A stretch of 20,309 nt of DNA. Source: CAYRTV01 sp964505785. GTDB lineage: Bacteria > Acidobacteriota > Aminicenantia > Aminicenantales > Aminicenantaceae. Where the stretch lies: assembly GCA_964505785.1 (NCBI GenBank), contig CAZDJZ010000034.1, positions 1 through 20,309 on the forward strand, written 5' to 3'. The translations under genes and the position numbers were made by a program. The stretch's first letter is position 1, and every line of letters starts with the position of its first letter. The notes below the pieces were generated by a model that had not been told where the DNA came from, made no database searches, and was given only the letters and a program-made list of their open reading frames with translations. Below, one piece after another: positions 1-8,346 of the stretch.

Positions 1-219
1 CCTCTAGTGTTCCAGTTGTCCCGTCAGGGGCATCGCTGGGTAGCTATGTTTGGTAGAGATAACCGCTGAAGGCATATAAGCGGGAAGCTCGCTCCAAGAT
101 TAGATCTCCCACCCGCAAGGGCTAAAGGTCCCTCGAAGACTACGAGGTTGATAGGCTGGATGTGTAAGTCCGGTAACGGATTCAGCTAACCAGTACTAAT
201 AGACCGTGAGGCTTGGCCA
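1..219 (+). rRNA. 23S ribosomal RNA, 3' end (partial)
   Basis: The final part of a bacterial 23S rRNA gene, cut by the window edge. It begins just after the sarcin-ricin loop region and contains the conserved stretch around GAGATAACCGCTGAAGGCAT, the AAGCGGGAAGCTCGC segment, and the terminal CAGTACTAATAGACCGTGAG motif. The exact 3' end is estimated at 218-220 by comparison with the remembered E. coli end (GTGAGGCTTAACC); it was not computed. About 80 nt of A+T-rich spacer with no tRNA separates it from the 5S gene. That spacer holds one small inverted repeat (GCCGGAAAATCGGC, about 234-247). Confidence 0.97.
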
Positions 220-300
220 TAAAGTTTACCCATGCCGGAAAATCGGCTTTATAGACGAAAAAGACTCGATCGATTGTTAAGAATAATAAATGAAATTATT

Positions 301-416
301 CCCGGCAACAATAACGGAGAGGCCACACCCGTACCCATTCCGAACACGGAAGTTAAGCTCTCCAGTGCCGATGGTACTGCTCCGGGGACGGAGTGGGAGA
401 GTAGGTCGTTGCCGGG
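301..416 (+). rRNA. 5S ribosomal RNA
   Basis: The 5S rRNA of the large ribosomal subunit, co-oriented with the 23S gene as in a normal rrn operon. The ends pair as helix I (CCCGGCAAC at 301-309 with GTTGCCGGG at 408-416). The interior holds the conserved CACACCCGTACCCATTCCGA segment, GAACACGGAAGTTAAGCTC, CGATGGTACTGC and GGGAGAGTAGGTCG. The length of about 116 nt is normal. Helix I runs straight into a T-rich tract at 417-423, so the 3' end may double as a weak intrinsic terminator. A 100-codon open frame (232-534) crosses this gene and is spurious. Confidence 0.97.
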
Positions 417-423
417 TTTTTTT

Positions 424-506
424 ATTCCTTTGATTAAAGGAATCAGGGATAAATTCTATCAGAATTTATCAGGTAAGAGATTTGATGGGGAAAATAATTT
501 TTCCCC
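424..506 (+). promoter_or_regulatory. three consecutive hairpins downstream of 5S
   Basis: Three perfect inverted repeats lie in 83 nt. ATTCCTTT/AAAGGAAT is at 424-431 and 436-443; GATAAATTCT/AGAATTTATC at 448-457 and 461-470; GGGGAAAA/TTTTCCCC at 487-494 and 499-506. All have 3-4 nt loops. They could be processing or termination structures ending the rrn transcript, or a structured leader of the RRM gene. None is followed by a long T-run, though the third contains four Ts in its own 3' arm. The structures are seen directly; the role is inferred. Confidence 0.55.
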
Positions 507-552
507 GCCGGGACAGAACAAAGGCTTCGGGTAGATTGCTGGCATTAGCTAA

Positions 553-587
553 GACTCCTGACCTTTAGTGAGTTCTGGGAAGGAGTT
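553..587 (+). promoter_or_regulatory. possible Shine-Dalgarno-sequestering stem before the RRM gene
   Basis: GACTCCT at 553-559 can pair with AGGAGTT at 581-587 (six Watson-Crick pairs and one G-U), covering the AAGGAG ribosome binding site at 580-585 that serves the ATG at 591. The loop is about 21 nt. Such a stem could make translation depend on temperature or on RNA-binding protein. RRM proteins of this size are often cold-induced or autoregulated, but regulation here is inference only. Confidence 0.3.
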
Positions 588-590
588 ATT

Positions 591-875
591 ATGAACATCT
601 ATGTAGGTAATTTATCCTGGGGTCTTTCTGAAGACGATCTCAGGGATGCTTTCGAAAGTTACGGTGAAGTCGATTCAGTCAAAATCATTCAAGATAAAAT
701 GACTGGAAGATCCCGTGGTTTCGGATTTGTGGAAATGCCGGACGACAGCGAAGGCAAGGCCGCCATCGCCGAATTAAACGGTAAAGAACTTGACGGCCGG
801 GCCATCAAAGTGAATGAAGCCCGTCCTAAGAGAGATGACCGTGGCGGCGGACGCGGCGGATTTGGTCGCAGATAA
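591..875 (+). CDS. RRM-domain RNA-binding protein (RNA recognition motif, Gly/Arg tail)
   Basis: A 94-residue single-RRM protein of the short bacterial/cyanobacterial Rbp type, which binds single-stranded RNA in the cytoplasm. The RNP2 motif IYVGNL is at residues 3-8 and the RNP1 motif RGFGFVEM at 42-49, with the expected spacing and the aromatic residues that stack on RNA bases (Y4, F44, F46). The domain ends near residue 80 and is followed by a short Arg/Gly-rich tail ending GGRGGFGRR, typical of proteins that contact RNA non-specifically. The ATG has a good AAGGAG site 5 nt upstream. It stands alone between the rrn operon and a strong terminator. The family role in cold adaptation or RNA chaperoning is known elsewhere; the targets here are unknown. 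Confidence 0.95.
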   Translation: MNIYVGNLSWGLSEDDLRDAFESYGEVDSVKIIQDKMTGRSRGFGFVEMPDDSEGKAAIAELNGKELDGRAIKVNEARPKRDDRGGGRGGFGRR

Positions 876-914
876 GAAAACCAAGCATTTCTTTACTAAT
901 TAACTAAACGAATT

Positions 915-950
915 AAAAAGGGACTGATTTTTCAGTCCCTTTTTTTTTTA
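915..950 (+). terminator. rho-independent terminator of the RRM gene
   Basis: A perfect 13-bp stem (AAAAAGGGACTGA at 915-927, TCAGTCCCTTTTT at 932-944) with a TTTT loop is followed by a continuous T-run to 949. It lies 40 nt after the RRM stop codon. The A-run on the 5' side means it could also work for the opposite strand. Confidence 0.93.
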
Positions 951-1537
951 TCAGTCCATCAAGGTCCGGCTAAGTCTATTCGGTCTTTCGGTCAGCTTGC
1001 TGCGTTTGACACCCTTTGTCATCCTGAGGCCTTCAGCGGCAGCCTAATGATCGCTTCGCTCGCGTTCATGCGTTGATCGCTTTCTTTGTGTTCTTTTAGT
1101 CCATCTAAGTCTTTCTAAGGCACACCATTTTATCTGTTCGTTTTGCTCATGTTGCTTAGGTTACTTGGGTTGCTCGAGTAACTTGGATTCAATCACCCGT
1201 GTCATTACCGGAGCGAAGCGACGGAAATCTTGACCGGGCATCGCTATAAAGCAGCTGGAGATCCTTCGCTTCGCTGAAGAAGACAAATGGAAATCGAAGC
1301 AGAATGATATCCTTTGGACGCTTATATGCTCTCAGGACGCCCTTTTAGGGATTGACCTTCCTTCCTTGCTTGTGATATAAAAAATTTCACGATATGAAAT
1401 TATTATTCATCCTTTATTTTTTATCCCGCCGGTGTTTTTTATGATCCTTCGTATATATTTTCCCGCGTCTAAGTCTATACTTAGGGTTATATACCGATTA
1501 GAATATAAATAATTTTCAATTCTAAAGGAGGAACATC
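951..1537. repeat. 587-bp repeat-rich spacer with no gene
   Basis: No credible coding region or tRNA is seen. Starting at 953 is a simple-sequence module (GTCCATC, TAAGTCTATTCGGTC, TTTCGGTC), repeated in part at about 1099-1122 (AGTCCATCTAAGTC). The same words occur 3' of serC and glnS. At about 1018-1035 and 1260-1285 are fragments of the dispersed family with the core TCATCCTGAGG / GATCCTTCGCTTCGC. The last 150 bp before 1538 are A+T-rich, with a small hairpin ATTTCACGATATGAAAT (1384-1400), and are the likely site of the promoter of the next gene. I could not assign clear -35/-10 boxes. Confidence 0.6.
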
Positions 1538-4500
1538 ATGATTCAATGGATTAAGGAGGACGGGATTAAACTGATCATTCTGGCATTTGCCGGATTGCTC
1601 GTTTTTTCATTTAGTGGATTGGACTGTCTTAACGCTCAGGACATTGATCCGGAGATTTACCAAGGCCTTCGCTACCGGCATATAGGCCCTCCTGGAAACC
1701 GAACGTCCGCTGTTATAGGGGAGCCCGGTAACCCGCTGGTCTATTATATCGGCGCTTCTTCGGGCGGAGTTTGGAAATCCACGGATGGGGGAAATCAATG
1801 GGTTCCTGTTTTTGATGAACAGAAAGCTCAATCTATCGGCGCTTTGGCCATTGCACAGTCCAATCACAATATTGTGTGGGCGGGGACTGGCGAGGCTTTT
1901 ATCCGGAGCAATATATCCATTGGAAACGGCGTTTATAAATCCACGGATGCTGGTAAGACCTGGCAGCACATGGGGTTGGAAAAAACCGGCCGTATCGGAA
2001 GAATTGCTGTTAATGCCCAAAATCCTGACATTGTTTTTGTGGCCGCTTTGGGGCATTGTTACGGCCCTCAAAAAGAGCGTGGGGTTTACCGGACTGAGGA
2101 CGGCGGTGAAACCTGGGAGCAAGTGTTGTTTGTGGATGAAGACACTGGATGTTTTGAGATTGCGATGGATCCGAATAATTCTCAGATTTTATTCGCCGGA
2201 ATGTGGCCGCTCGTTATCCACACCTGGGGACGGTTCAGCGGCGGGCCCAACGGCGGAGTATGGAAATCAAGTGACGGCGGTGACACCTGGACCCGTATAA
2301 CCGGCCGGGGATTGCCTGAGCCGCCGACCGGAAAAATAGGCCTGGCTGTGGCGCCCAGCAACTCGGAGGTGGTTTATGCCTTGATTGAAACCGGGCATCC
2401 CAACCGCGGGGTCCTCTGGCGCTCGGAAGATGGAGGGGATCATTGGCGGCTGGTCAGCTACAACCGGTTATTAAATGAAAGATCTCATTATGCCTCCCGG
2501 ATTATGGTCAATCCGGCGGACGAAAATGAGGTTTATTTTGCCGCCAACAGCATCAGCCGGACCCTGGATGGAGGGGAAACGGCCGAGGTTGTGCCGTGGA
2601 GCGGGGACTGCCATGACATGTGGGCTGATCCGGAAAACCCAGACCGGATGATGGTCTCGGATGACGGAGGGGTTATCATCACACTCAACCGCGGAAAATC
2701 CTGGCAGCGGGTCAACCTCCCTATCGCCCAGATGTACCATGTGGCTGTGGACAACCAGGTTCCGTATTATGTTTACGGCGGAAGGCAAGACGGCCCGGCT
2801 TACCGCGGGCCCATGACCGGCTCTCAATTCTCCAGCTGGGATCAGACCGGAGCCTTTTGGCAAAGTACAGCCGGTGGTGAGTGCGGCTTTATTATCCCCG
2901 ATCCGGTTGATCCGGATATCGTTTGGGGCGGCAACTATAACGCCATGCTGGAACGGGCGAATTACCGAACCGGTCATGTCAGAACCGCTCATGTCTGGCC
3001 GGAATCCATTTACGGAACGCATGCGGCGGAAGCCAAATACCGGTTTAATTGGACGTTTCCTATCCATATCTCACCGCATGACCATAATAAAGTATATGTC
3101 GGCAGCCAGCATGTCCATCAAACCACAGACGGCGGGCGATCCTGGAAACTTATCAGCCCGGATTTGAGTACCAATGATGAGAGTAAGATGGGGCCTTCGG
3201 GCGGCTTGACCCGGGATAACCTCGCCGTTGAATATGGCTGCGTGGTTTTTGCAATTGCTGAATCCCCTAAGGATGAGGGATGTATCTGGGCCGGGACCAA
3301 TGACGGATTACTGCATGTCACCCGGGATGGTGGAGAAAACTGGACGAATGTCACCCCGAATATTCCTGATTTACCCGAATGGGGAACCTTCAGCAACGTG
3401 GAACCTTCCCGATATGAAGCCGGGAAGGCGTATGTGACGGTCGACTTTCATCAAATGAACAACCGGGACCCCTTTGTCTATAAAACCATCGATTTCGGTC
3501 AGACTTGGATAAAAATTGTGGACGGCATCCCTGTCGATGTGTTCAGCTACTGTCATTGGGTTCATGAAGATCCGGTGAAACCCGGGCTGCTGTATTTGGG
3601 TACGGAAAACGCCATTTATATTTCTTTCAATGATGGAGAGGAATGGCAGCTGCTGCAGAATAACCTGCCCCATGCGCCTGTGCATCATATGGTGGTTCAG
3701 GAGCATTTCAATGACTTGGTGGTGGCTACATACGGCCGTGGATTTTGGATCATGGATGACATCACACCTCTCCAGCAGCTTACTCCGGAAGTCATCCAAT
3801 CAGGCGTTCACTTGTTTGAACCCCGTTTTGCTTACCGGCTGCATAATATTGTGGGAGGACCGTCTTTATCGCCGCGGGCTTACATCAACTATTATTTAAA
3901 GGATATCCCCAACGGACCGGTGACGATTACGATCCTGGATGAGCAAGGACAAGAAGTAGATACCATGACCGGCACACGCAGGCCCGGCATAAACCGGGTT
4001 GGATGGAATCTCCGACACCCAGGCGCACGGCAGACCAAATTGCGCACAAAACCTGAAGGCAATCCGCATGTGGTGGAAGAGAAGCGGTTTTATGAAACCT
4101 GGATCCAGGAGGGGTGGTATCCTTTGCTGAGCTGGGGCGGGTTTGCTGGATTCCGGGGCTTCTTGGCTGCACCCGGTGAATATACAGTTAAACTTAAAGC
4201 TGGGGGGCAAGAGTTTACCCGTACTTTGGAAATCAGAAAAGATCCACATTCGGAAGGATCCGCTTCGGATATAGAAAAACTGGTGGCTATGCAGATGAAA
4301 GTCCGCGATGATCTCAATCTGGTTTCTGATTTGATCAGCCGGATTGAGTGGATGCGCCGGCAATGCCTTGACCTTAAAGACGTCCTGCAGGCCGGCCAAA
4401 GCCGCACACAAATTTTACAGGCGTTGGATCATTTAAACGATAAACTCAAGGCCGTGGAAGATGATCTTTTCCAGCCGATCATCGCCGAAGGCGACACCAA

Positions 4501-4738
4501 GTCATTCCGTTATCCTCAAAAGCTTTATTTTAAGTTTTCCGTTCTGGCAGAAGATTTATCAAAGAATTTGGATTTATCCCCTAATCAACAGCAGAAAGAA
4601 GTCTACAAGGTTCTCAAGGACAGACTGATCAAGCATAAAGCCCGGTTTGATGAGCTGGTCCGGACAGATTTGCCGGATTTGAACAAGTTGCTGCAGGACA
4701 ATCAAGTTGAGGGTATTGTGGTGCCGGATATTCGCTGA
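1538..4738 (+). CDS. secreted sortilin/VPS10-like Asp-box (BNR) beta-propeller protein, copy 1
   Basis: A 1066-residue exported protein of the bacterial family annotated as VPS10/sortilin or WD40/YVTN/BNR-like repeat proteins, often seen in multiple copies in Acidobacteriota and Bacteroidota. Residues 1-33 form a signal peptide (hydrophobic core about 10-28, likely cleavage after A33). Asp-box motifs of the form S/T-x-D-x-G-x-x-W recur at about residues 81, 135, 186, 244, 296, 529, 595 and 650, with a degenerate one near 696, building one or two beta-propellers. Residues about 780-825 resemble a FlgD-type Ig-like strand domain. After about residue 910 the tail is helical, as in related proteins. 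The ATG has AAAGGAGG 6 nt upstream. No catalytic residues can be assigned: family members are often called glycosyl hydrolases, but the substrate and activity are unknown. Confidence 0.9.
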   Translation: MIQWIKEDGIKLIILAFAGLLVFSFSGLDCLNAQDIDPEIYQGLRYRHIGPPGNRTSAVIGEPGNPLVYYIGASSGGVWKSTDGGNQWVPVFDEQKAQSIGALAIAQSNHNIVWAGTGEAFIRSNISIGNGVYKSTDAGKTWQHMGLEKTGRIGRIAVNAQNPDIVFVAALGHCYGPQKERGVYRTEDGGETWEQVLFVDEDTGCFEIAMDPNNSQILFAGMWPLVIHTWGRFSGGPNGGVWKSSDGGDTWTRITGRGLPEPPTGKIGLAVAPSNSEVVYALIETGHPNRGVLWRSEDGGDHWRLVSYNRLLNERSHYASRIMVNPADENEVYFAANSISRTLDGGETAEVVPWSGDCHDMWADPENPDRMMVSDDGGVIITLNRGKSWQRVNLPIAQMYHVAVDNQVPYYVYGGRQDGPAYRGPMTGSQFSSWDQTGAFWQSTAGGECGFIIPDPVDPDIVWGGNYNAMLERANYRTGHVRTAHVWPESIYGTHAAEAKYRFNWTFPIHISPHDHNKVYVGSQHVHQTTDGGRSWKLISPDLSTNDESKMGPSGGLTRDNLAVEYGCVVFAIAESPKDEGCIWAGTNDGLLHVTRDGGENWTNVTPNIPDLPEWGTFSNVEPSRYEAGKAYVTVDFHQMNNRDPFVYKTIDFGQTWIKIVDGIPVDVFSYCHWVHEDPVKPGLLYLGTENAIYISFNDGEEWQLLQNNLPHAPVHHMVVQEHFNDLVVATYGRGFWIMDDITPLQQLTPEVIQSGVHLFEPRFAYRLHNIVGGPSLSPRAYINYYLKDIPNGPVTITILDEQGQEVDTMTGTRRPGINRVGWNLRHPGARQTKLRTKPEGNPHVVEEKRFYETWIQEGWYPLLSWGGFAGFRGFLAAPGEYTVKLKAGGQEFTRTLEIRKDPHSEGSASDIEKLVAMQMKVRDDLNLVSDLISRIEWMRRQCLDLKDVLQAGQSRTQILQALDHLNDKLKAVEDDLFQPIIAEGDTKSFRYPQKLYFKFSVLAEDLSKNLDLSPNQQQKEVYKVLKDRLIKHKARFDELVRTDLPDLNKLLQDNQVEGIVVPDIR

Positions 4739-4761
4739 ATTGATCAGAATGATGACAATGG

Positions 4762-4798
4762 AACGTCCCGGGTCTTGTGATCCGGGGCGTTTTTCTCT
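4762..4798 (+). terminator. rho-independent terminator after the first Asp-box gene
   Basis: AACGTCCCGG (4762-4771) pairs with CCGGGGCGTT (4782-4791), with one G-U pair and a 10-nt loop, followed by TTTTCTCTT. Its position 24 nt after the stop codon suggests that the second Asp-box gene is at least partly transcribed separately. Confidence 0.75.
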
Positions 4799-4825
4799 TA
4801 ATATCAGTAAAAAGTGACAGCGGAG

Positions 4826-4905
4826 CTGTCATCCTGAGGAGCGAAGCGACGTGAGGATCTGGTGCTGCTTCGTAGAGTAAAAAGTGAAAAATGAAGAGTA
4901 AGGAG
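4826..4905 (+). repeat. dispersed extragenic repeat followed by a GTAAAAAGTGAAAA tract
   Basis: One copy of the recurrent family: GTCATCCTGAGGAGCGAAGC, then GTGAGGATCT and a CTGCTTCG end. It is followed directly by a purine tract (AGAGTAAAAAGTGAAAAATG) that also occurs at 8175-8240 and 11228-11255, and inverted at 10030-10065 and 15030-15055. This tract supplies an ATG at 4891 that is in frame with the next gene but is not its likely start. Confidence 0.7.
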
Positions 4906-4950
4906 GAAAGAGCTGGAACCGTCTCTTCCAAAGAACAAAAGGAGTGTCAA

Positions 4951-7572
4951 GTGAAAAAGAGAATTTATTATACTTCAATCGTGATGCTTATCGTCTTACT
5001 TGTCTGCCCGCTGGCGGCGGCGGATGAAGAGAGTCCGCTGATGCGGTCTTGGGAGGAGTACCTTCAGATGAAGAATGCGTCTCCTTTTGATTTGGAATGG
5101 ATTCCATTGGGGCCGGTTTTAAATTCTGCACGGGTGGAAGCCGTGCAGTTGGATCCCAGCCGTCCGGGGATTATGTATGTTGCATTTGGTTCCGGAAATC
5201 TCTGGAAAACCATCAATCATGGCATGACTTGGACGCCCATATTTGAGAACCAGCCCGCCTTGGGGATCGGTGATATTGCATTGGCTCCCTCCAACCCGGA
5301 TATTATATGGCTGGGGACAGGAGAAAGCCTTAAAAAAGCCCGCAATTTCACTATGCCGGGTGTCGGGGTTTTCCGTTCGGATGACGGCGGAATGACCTGG
5401 AATCACACCGGGTTGACCGATTCCTATCATATCGGTGAAATTGCCGTTCATCCGGAAAACCCGGAAATTGTTTTGGCGGCGGTTCAAGGTCATTTCTGGT
5501 CAACTAATTCGAACCGGGGCATTTACCGCACGGATGACGGAGGACATACTTGGGAGCATGTTTTATATATCGATGAAAGGACGGGTGCCAATGACATTGT
5601 TTTTTCCCGGTCCAATCCTGATATCGCGTATGCGTCCATGTGGGAAAACAATCCGGGAATCAGTGGGGAAAACAGCGGTGTCTATAAAAGTGAAGACGGA
5701 GGCCGTTCTTGGAATAGGATGAGTAAAGGACTGCCGCAAGGTCCTCAAACCGGACGTATTGGAGTGGCTGTATCCTGGTCTAATCCGGATAAAGCCTATG
5801 CATTGGTCGATAACTTGGCCCGTGACCGGGATAAAGCGGCCGAGCTCTATAAAACCGAGGACGGCGGCTGCAATTGGCAGCGGACGCATGAAGAAGATCT
5901 GTATATTTTTCCGGGGATTGGATGGTATTTTACCGATTGCTATGTTAATCCGCAAGATGATGAGGAAGTGTATGCTCTTGGTGTCCGCATCGCGCACAGC
6001 CGCGACGGGGGCCGGACTTTTAACCTGATTGGAGGAGATGTGTTTCATTTCTTTCCAAGTCCGGCCGATCCCCTTCATTTGGATCACTGTGAAATGTGGA
6101 TTAACCCGGAGAATCCGGATCATTTAGCTCTAGGGAATGACGGAGGATTTTATGTCAGTTATGACCGGGGCGGGACCTGGATGCATTATAACAATATGCC
6201 GGCCGGTGAATTTTATGATATTTCCGTGGACAATCAGAATCCTTATAATGTTTACGGCGGGACTCAGGATGACGCTTCGGTATACGGCCCGGCCAGGGAA
6301 TGGAATCCTAAATACCCTGACCAATGGCAGTATATCTGGGTTGATGCCTGGTCAGGAGGAGACGGATGTTTTACGATGCCCGACCCGGTGGAACCCAATA
6401 CAGTCTATTTTTCTATGCAGAACGGGGCGATTCGCCGGAAAGATATGCGGGCCGACCGTTCTGTATCCATTCGTCCCCGTCTCCCGGAGGATCATCCGGG
6501 AGAACTCCGGTATGTGTTCGTGAATCCTTATTTCATCTCTCCTCACAATCATTTGACCTTATACCATGCCGGAAATTACATTTTTAAAAGCCTGAACCGG
6601 GGAGACTCCTGGGAATTGATCAGTCCGGATTTGTCCCAGTCGTCCCATGAGGATAAGATCTCCACTGCGGTCAGTGCCATGGCGGAATCCCGTTTGGAAC
6701 CTGGTCTTATTTATGCAGGTACCGACAGGGGTGCTTTTTGGGTGACCAAGGATGACGGCGGGACCTGGGAGGAACATTCCAGAGGCCTTCCCAATCATTA
6801 TGTGCGCAGTATCTGTTCCAGCCGTTTCAGCCGGAACCGGGTTTATACGGTTGTCACAGGCATCAATCATGATGACCTGGGGAATTATTTATTTGTTTCG
6901 GAAAATAACGGGGAGAACTGGCAATCGCTTTCTGCGGACCTGCCGGATGAAACCGCCTATGTTATCCTAGAAGACCCTGTTAACGAAAATATTCTGTATG
7001 CCGGACTATACCGGGGGGTCTATATTTCCACTGACCGGGGGAAGTCTTGGTCCCTTCTGGGGCCGGAACTGCCGGCTGCAGCGATATCCGATCTGGTCAT
7101 TCAAGAAAAGGAAATGGACCTGATTGCCGGTACACATGGCCGGGGGATTTACAAGATGAATATACGGCCCATTCAAGAAGCATACCGGGAAGGAGCTCCG
7201 TCAGTGAATATGTTATTCCAGCCGCAACCAGCGCGCCTCCCCTGGCTTAATGACAGCCATGGAGATCCCAAGCTCAGTACTCTGGAAAAGGTGCCGTTTA
7301 CATTTTATTTAAAAGATACGCAGGACGTGAACTTGAAAATTATCGATGAGAAAGGTAAACCGGTATGGTCTAAGGAAATAAAAGCTCAGGCCGGTTTCAA
7401 TCAAATCCGATGGGACCTTGTGGTCAAAAGAGTGGATAGTCCCAGGCCGTATTTCATTCATTACCTCCGGTTTGCGGAGGCAGGAGAGTATGAACTCAGA
7501 CTTTCTGGCGAGGGACTGGATATGTCTCAAAAATTTTCTATTGTGGAAAGAGAATCACCGCATGAATACTGA
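4951..7572 (+). CDS. secreted sortilin/VPS10-like Asp-box (BNR) beta-propeller protein, copy 2
   Basis: An 873-residue paralogue of the preceding gene. I place the start at the GTG at 4951: AAAGGAG lies 6 nt upstream and the product begins with a clean signal peptide (KKR, a hydrophobic core, then PLAAADEE). The in-frame ATG at 4891 sits in a dispersed repeat and would add a charged, non-signal N-terminus. Asp-boxes occur at about residues 87, 143, 194, 247, 302, 403, 547, 599, 650 and 693. Residues about 780-828 form a FlgD-like Ig domain (KDTQDVNLKIIDEKGKPVW, then QIRWD), and the protein ends soon after. It therefore lacks the long helical tail of copy 1. The two copies share architecture, including the motif VYGG-(R/T)-QD after the first propeller half, so they look like an old tandem duplication. 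Activity and ligand are unknown. Confidence 0.88.
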   Translation: MKKRIYYTSIVMLIVLLVCPLAAADEESPLMRSWEEYLQMKNASPFDLEWIPLGPVLNSARVEAVQLDPSRPGIMYVAFGSGNLWKTINHGMTWTPIFENQPALGIGDIALAPSNPDIIWLGTGESLKKARNFTMPGVGVFRSDDGGMTWNHTGLTDSYHIGEIAVHPENPEIVLAAVQGHFWSTNSNRGIYRTDDGGHTWEHVLYIDERTGANDIVFSRSNPDIAYASMWENNPGISGENSGVYKSEDGGRSWNRMSKGLPQGPQTGRIGVAVSWSNPDKAYALVDNLARDRDKAAELYKTEDGGCNWQRTHEEDLYIFPGIGWYFTDCYVNPQDDEEVYALGVRIAHSRDGGRTFNLIGGDVFHFFPSPADPLHLDHCEMWINPENPDHLALGNDGGFYVSYDRGGTWMHYNNMPAGEFYDISVDNQNPYNVYGGTQDDASVYGPAREWNPKYPDQWQYIWVDAWSGGDGCFTMPDPVEPNTVYFSMQNGAIRRKDMRADRSVSIRPRLPEDHPGELRYVFVNPYFISPHNHLTLYHAGNYIFKSLNRGDSWELISPDLSQSSHEDKISTAVSAMAESRLEPGLIYAGTDRGAFWVTKDDGGTWEEHSRGLPNHYVRSICSSRFSRNRVYTVVTGINHDDLGNYLFVSENNGENWQSLSADLPDETAYVILEDPVNENILYAGLYRGVYISTDRGKSWSLLGPELPAAAISDLVIQEKEMDLIAGTHGRGIYKMNIRPIQEAYREGAPSVNMLFQPQPARLPWLNDSHGDPKLSTLEKVPFTFYLKDTQDVNLKIIDEKGKPVWSKEIKAQAGFNQIRWDLVVKRVDSPRPYFIHYLRFAEAGEYELRLSGEGLDMSQKFSIVERESPHEY

Positions 7573-8092
7573 GATGGAAGATCAATCGATTCTTGTCCGC
7601 GAATATATCCCTGATGATTTAGAACAGGTTTTAGACTTGGTGAAAGAAATGGAAGCGGAATTGGCTGAGAAATTTCCCAAAGTGCAAATCAAATCCGGGA
7701 TTGAGGATTACTGCAACCGTTATTTAAAGATGGGAAATAAATATAAAACGTTTGTTGCAGAAATCGACAGCCGTATTGTCGGATTCCTGATGGGATATCC
7801 CTCTCTGGGCACTCCGGAGGTAGATACTATGTATGACATCCTGCCGGTCTCAAAAGACTGGACAACTCCGGAATTTTATCTGCAAATCACGTATGTGTCC
7901 CATGATTTCCGGCGGCGGGGGGTTTCCAGGCGGATGCATCAAAAAATTATTCAGTATGCCCGTAAACAGGGGCATAAAGAAGTCTATGCGTGTATCGCTA
8001 AATGGAACTTTCCTGAATTGAAAGTAATCAGCTCGCTGAAATTTAAAAAAAAAGATCTTGGGTACCGCTATCGTTTGTCATTAAAACTATAG
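7562..8092 (+). CDS. GNAT family N-acetyltransferase
   Basis: A 176-residue cytoplasmic acetyltransferase of the GCN5-related fold, transferring acetyl from acetyl-CoA to an amine; the substrate is unknown. Residues about 10-75 give the N-terminal strand and helices. The central beta strand (LQITYVS) leads into motif A, FRRRGVSRRM, with the R-R-G-V-S pyrophosphate-binding loop. The C-terminal part ends KFKKKDLGYRYRLSL, as expected for the last strands. The ATG at 7562 overlaps the last 11 bp of the Asp-box gene in another frame, which indicates translational coupling. A second ATG at 7574 (MEDQS) is possible. A longer upstream frame exists but lies wholly inside the previous gene. No terminator is evident after it. 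Confidence 0.88.
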   Translation: MNTEMEDQSILVREYIPDDLEQVLDLVKEMEAELAEKFPKVQIKSGIEDYCNRYLKMGNKYKTFVAEIDSRIVGFLMGYPSLGTPEVDTMYDILPVSKDWTTPEFYLQITYVSHDFRRRGVSRRMHQKIIQYARKQGHKEVYACIAKWNFPELKVISSLKFKKKDLGYRYRLSLKL

Positions 8093-8112
8093 GTTTTCGG
8101 AACGGTCTGCTT

Positions 8113-8290
8113 GTGTCATCCTTCCCCCTATGACATCCTGAGCGAAGCGAAGGATCTCAACCTGCTTTGTATTGAAAATAGTAAAGAATGAAGAGTGAAG
8201 GGGAATTTAGAGAAAAGTCAAAAGTAAAAAGTGAAAAGTTAACTTATTAAATCAAAAATCAAAAATTAAAAATCAAAAATAATCCAAAGC
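8113..8290. repeat. dispersed repeat copy plus purine and AATCAAAA-type tracts
   Basis: Three parts stand in order. At about 8128-8160 is a copy of the dispersed family (GACATCCTGAGCGAAGCGAA, GGATCT). At about 8175-8240 are AGTAAAGAATGAAGAGTGAA and AAAGTAAAAAGTGAAAAGTT. At about 8250-8281 is an (ATCAAAA)-like run. The same order recurs at 11228-11285. No coding potential. Confidence 0.65.
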
Positions 8291-8346
8291 CTTATATTGA
8301 AAACAAAGAATGACATGGAATTTCAAGCGCTACGAGCCGACGGAAA

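Noticed and set aside
220..300. tRNA gene in the 23S-5S spacer
   Set aside because: The spacer is only about 80 nt and A+T-rich, with no cloverleaf arms or GTTCGAA-type T-loop.
232..534. Plus-strand open frame of 100 codons after the 23S gene
   Set aside because: It runs straight through the 5S rRNA gene and two of the hairpins, and its product matches no protein pattern.
1607..4411. Several open frames of 90-200 codons opposite or inside the first Asp-box gene
   Set aside because: They are shadows of the high-scoring coding frame, with no ribosome sites and no recognisable domains.
4891..4950. ATG start for the second Asp-box protein 20 codons upstream
   Set aside because: The ATG belongs to a purine tract repeated elsewhere in the window, and it would place charged residues before an otherwise normal signal peptide.
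7418..7561. Upstream extension of the GNAT protein
   Set aside because: It lies fully within the Asp-box gene in another frame. The ATG at 7562 gives the normal GNAT N-terminus.
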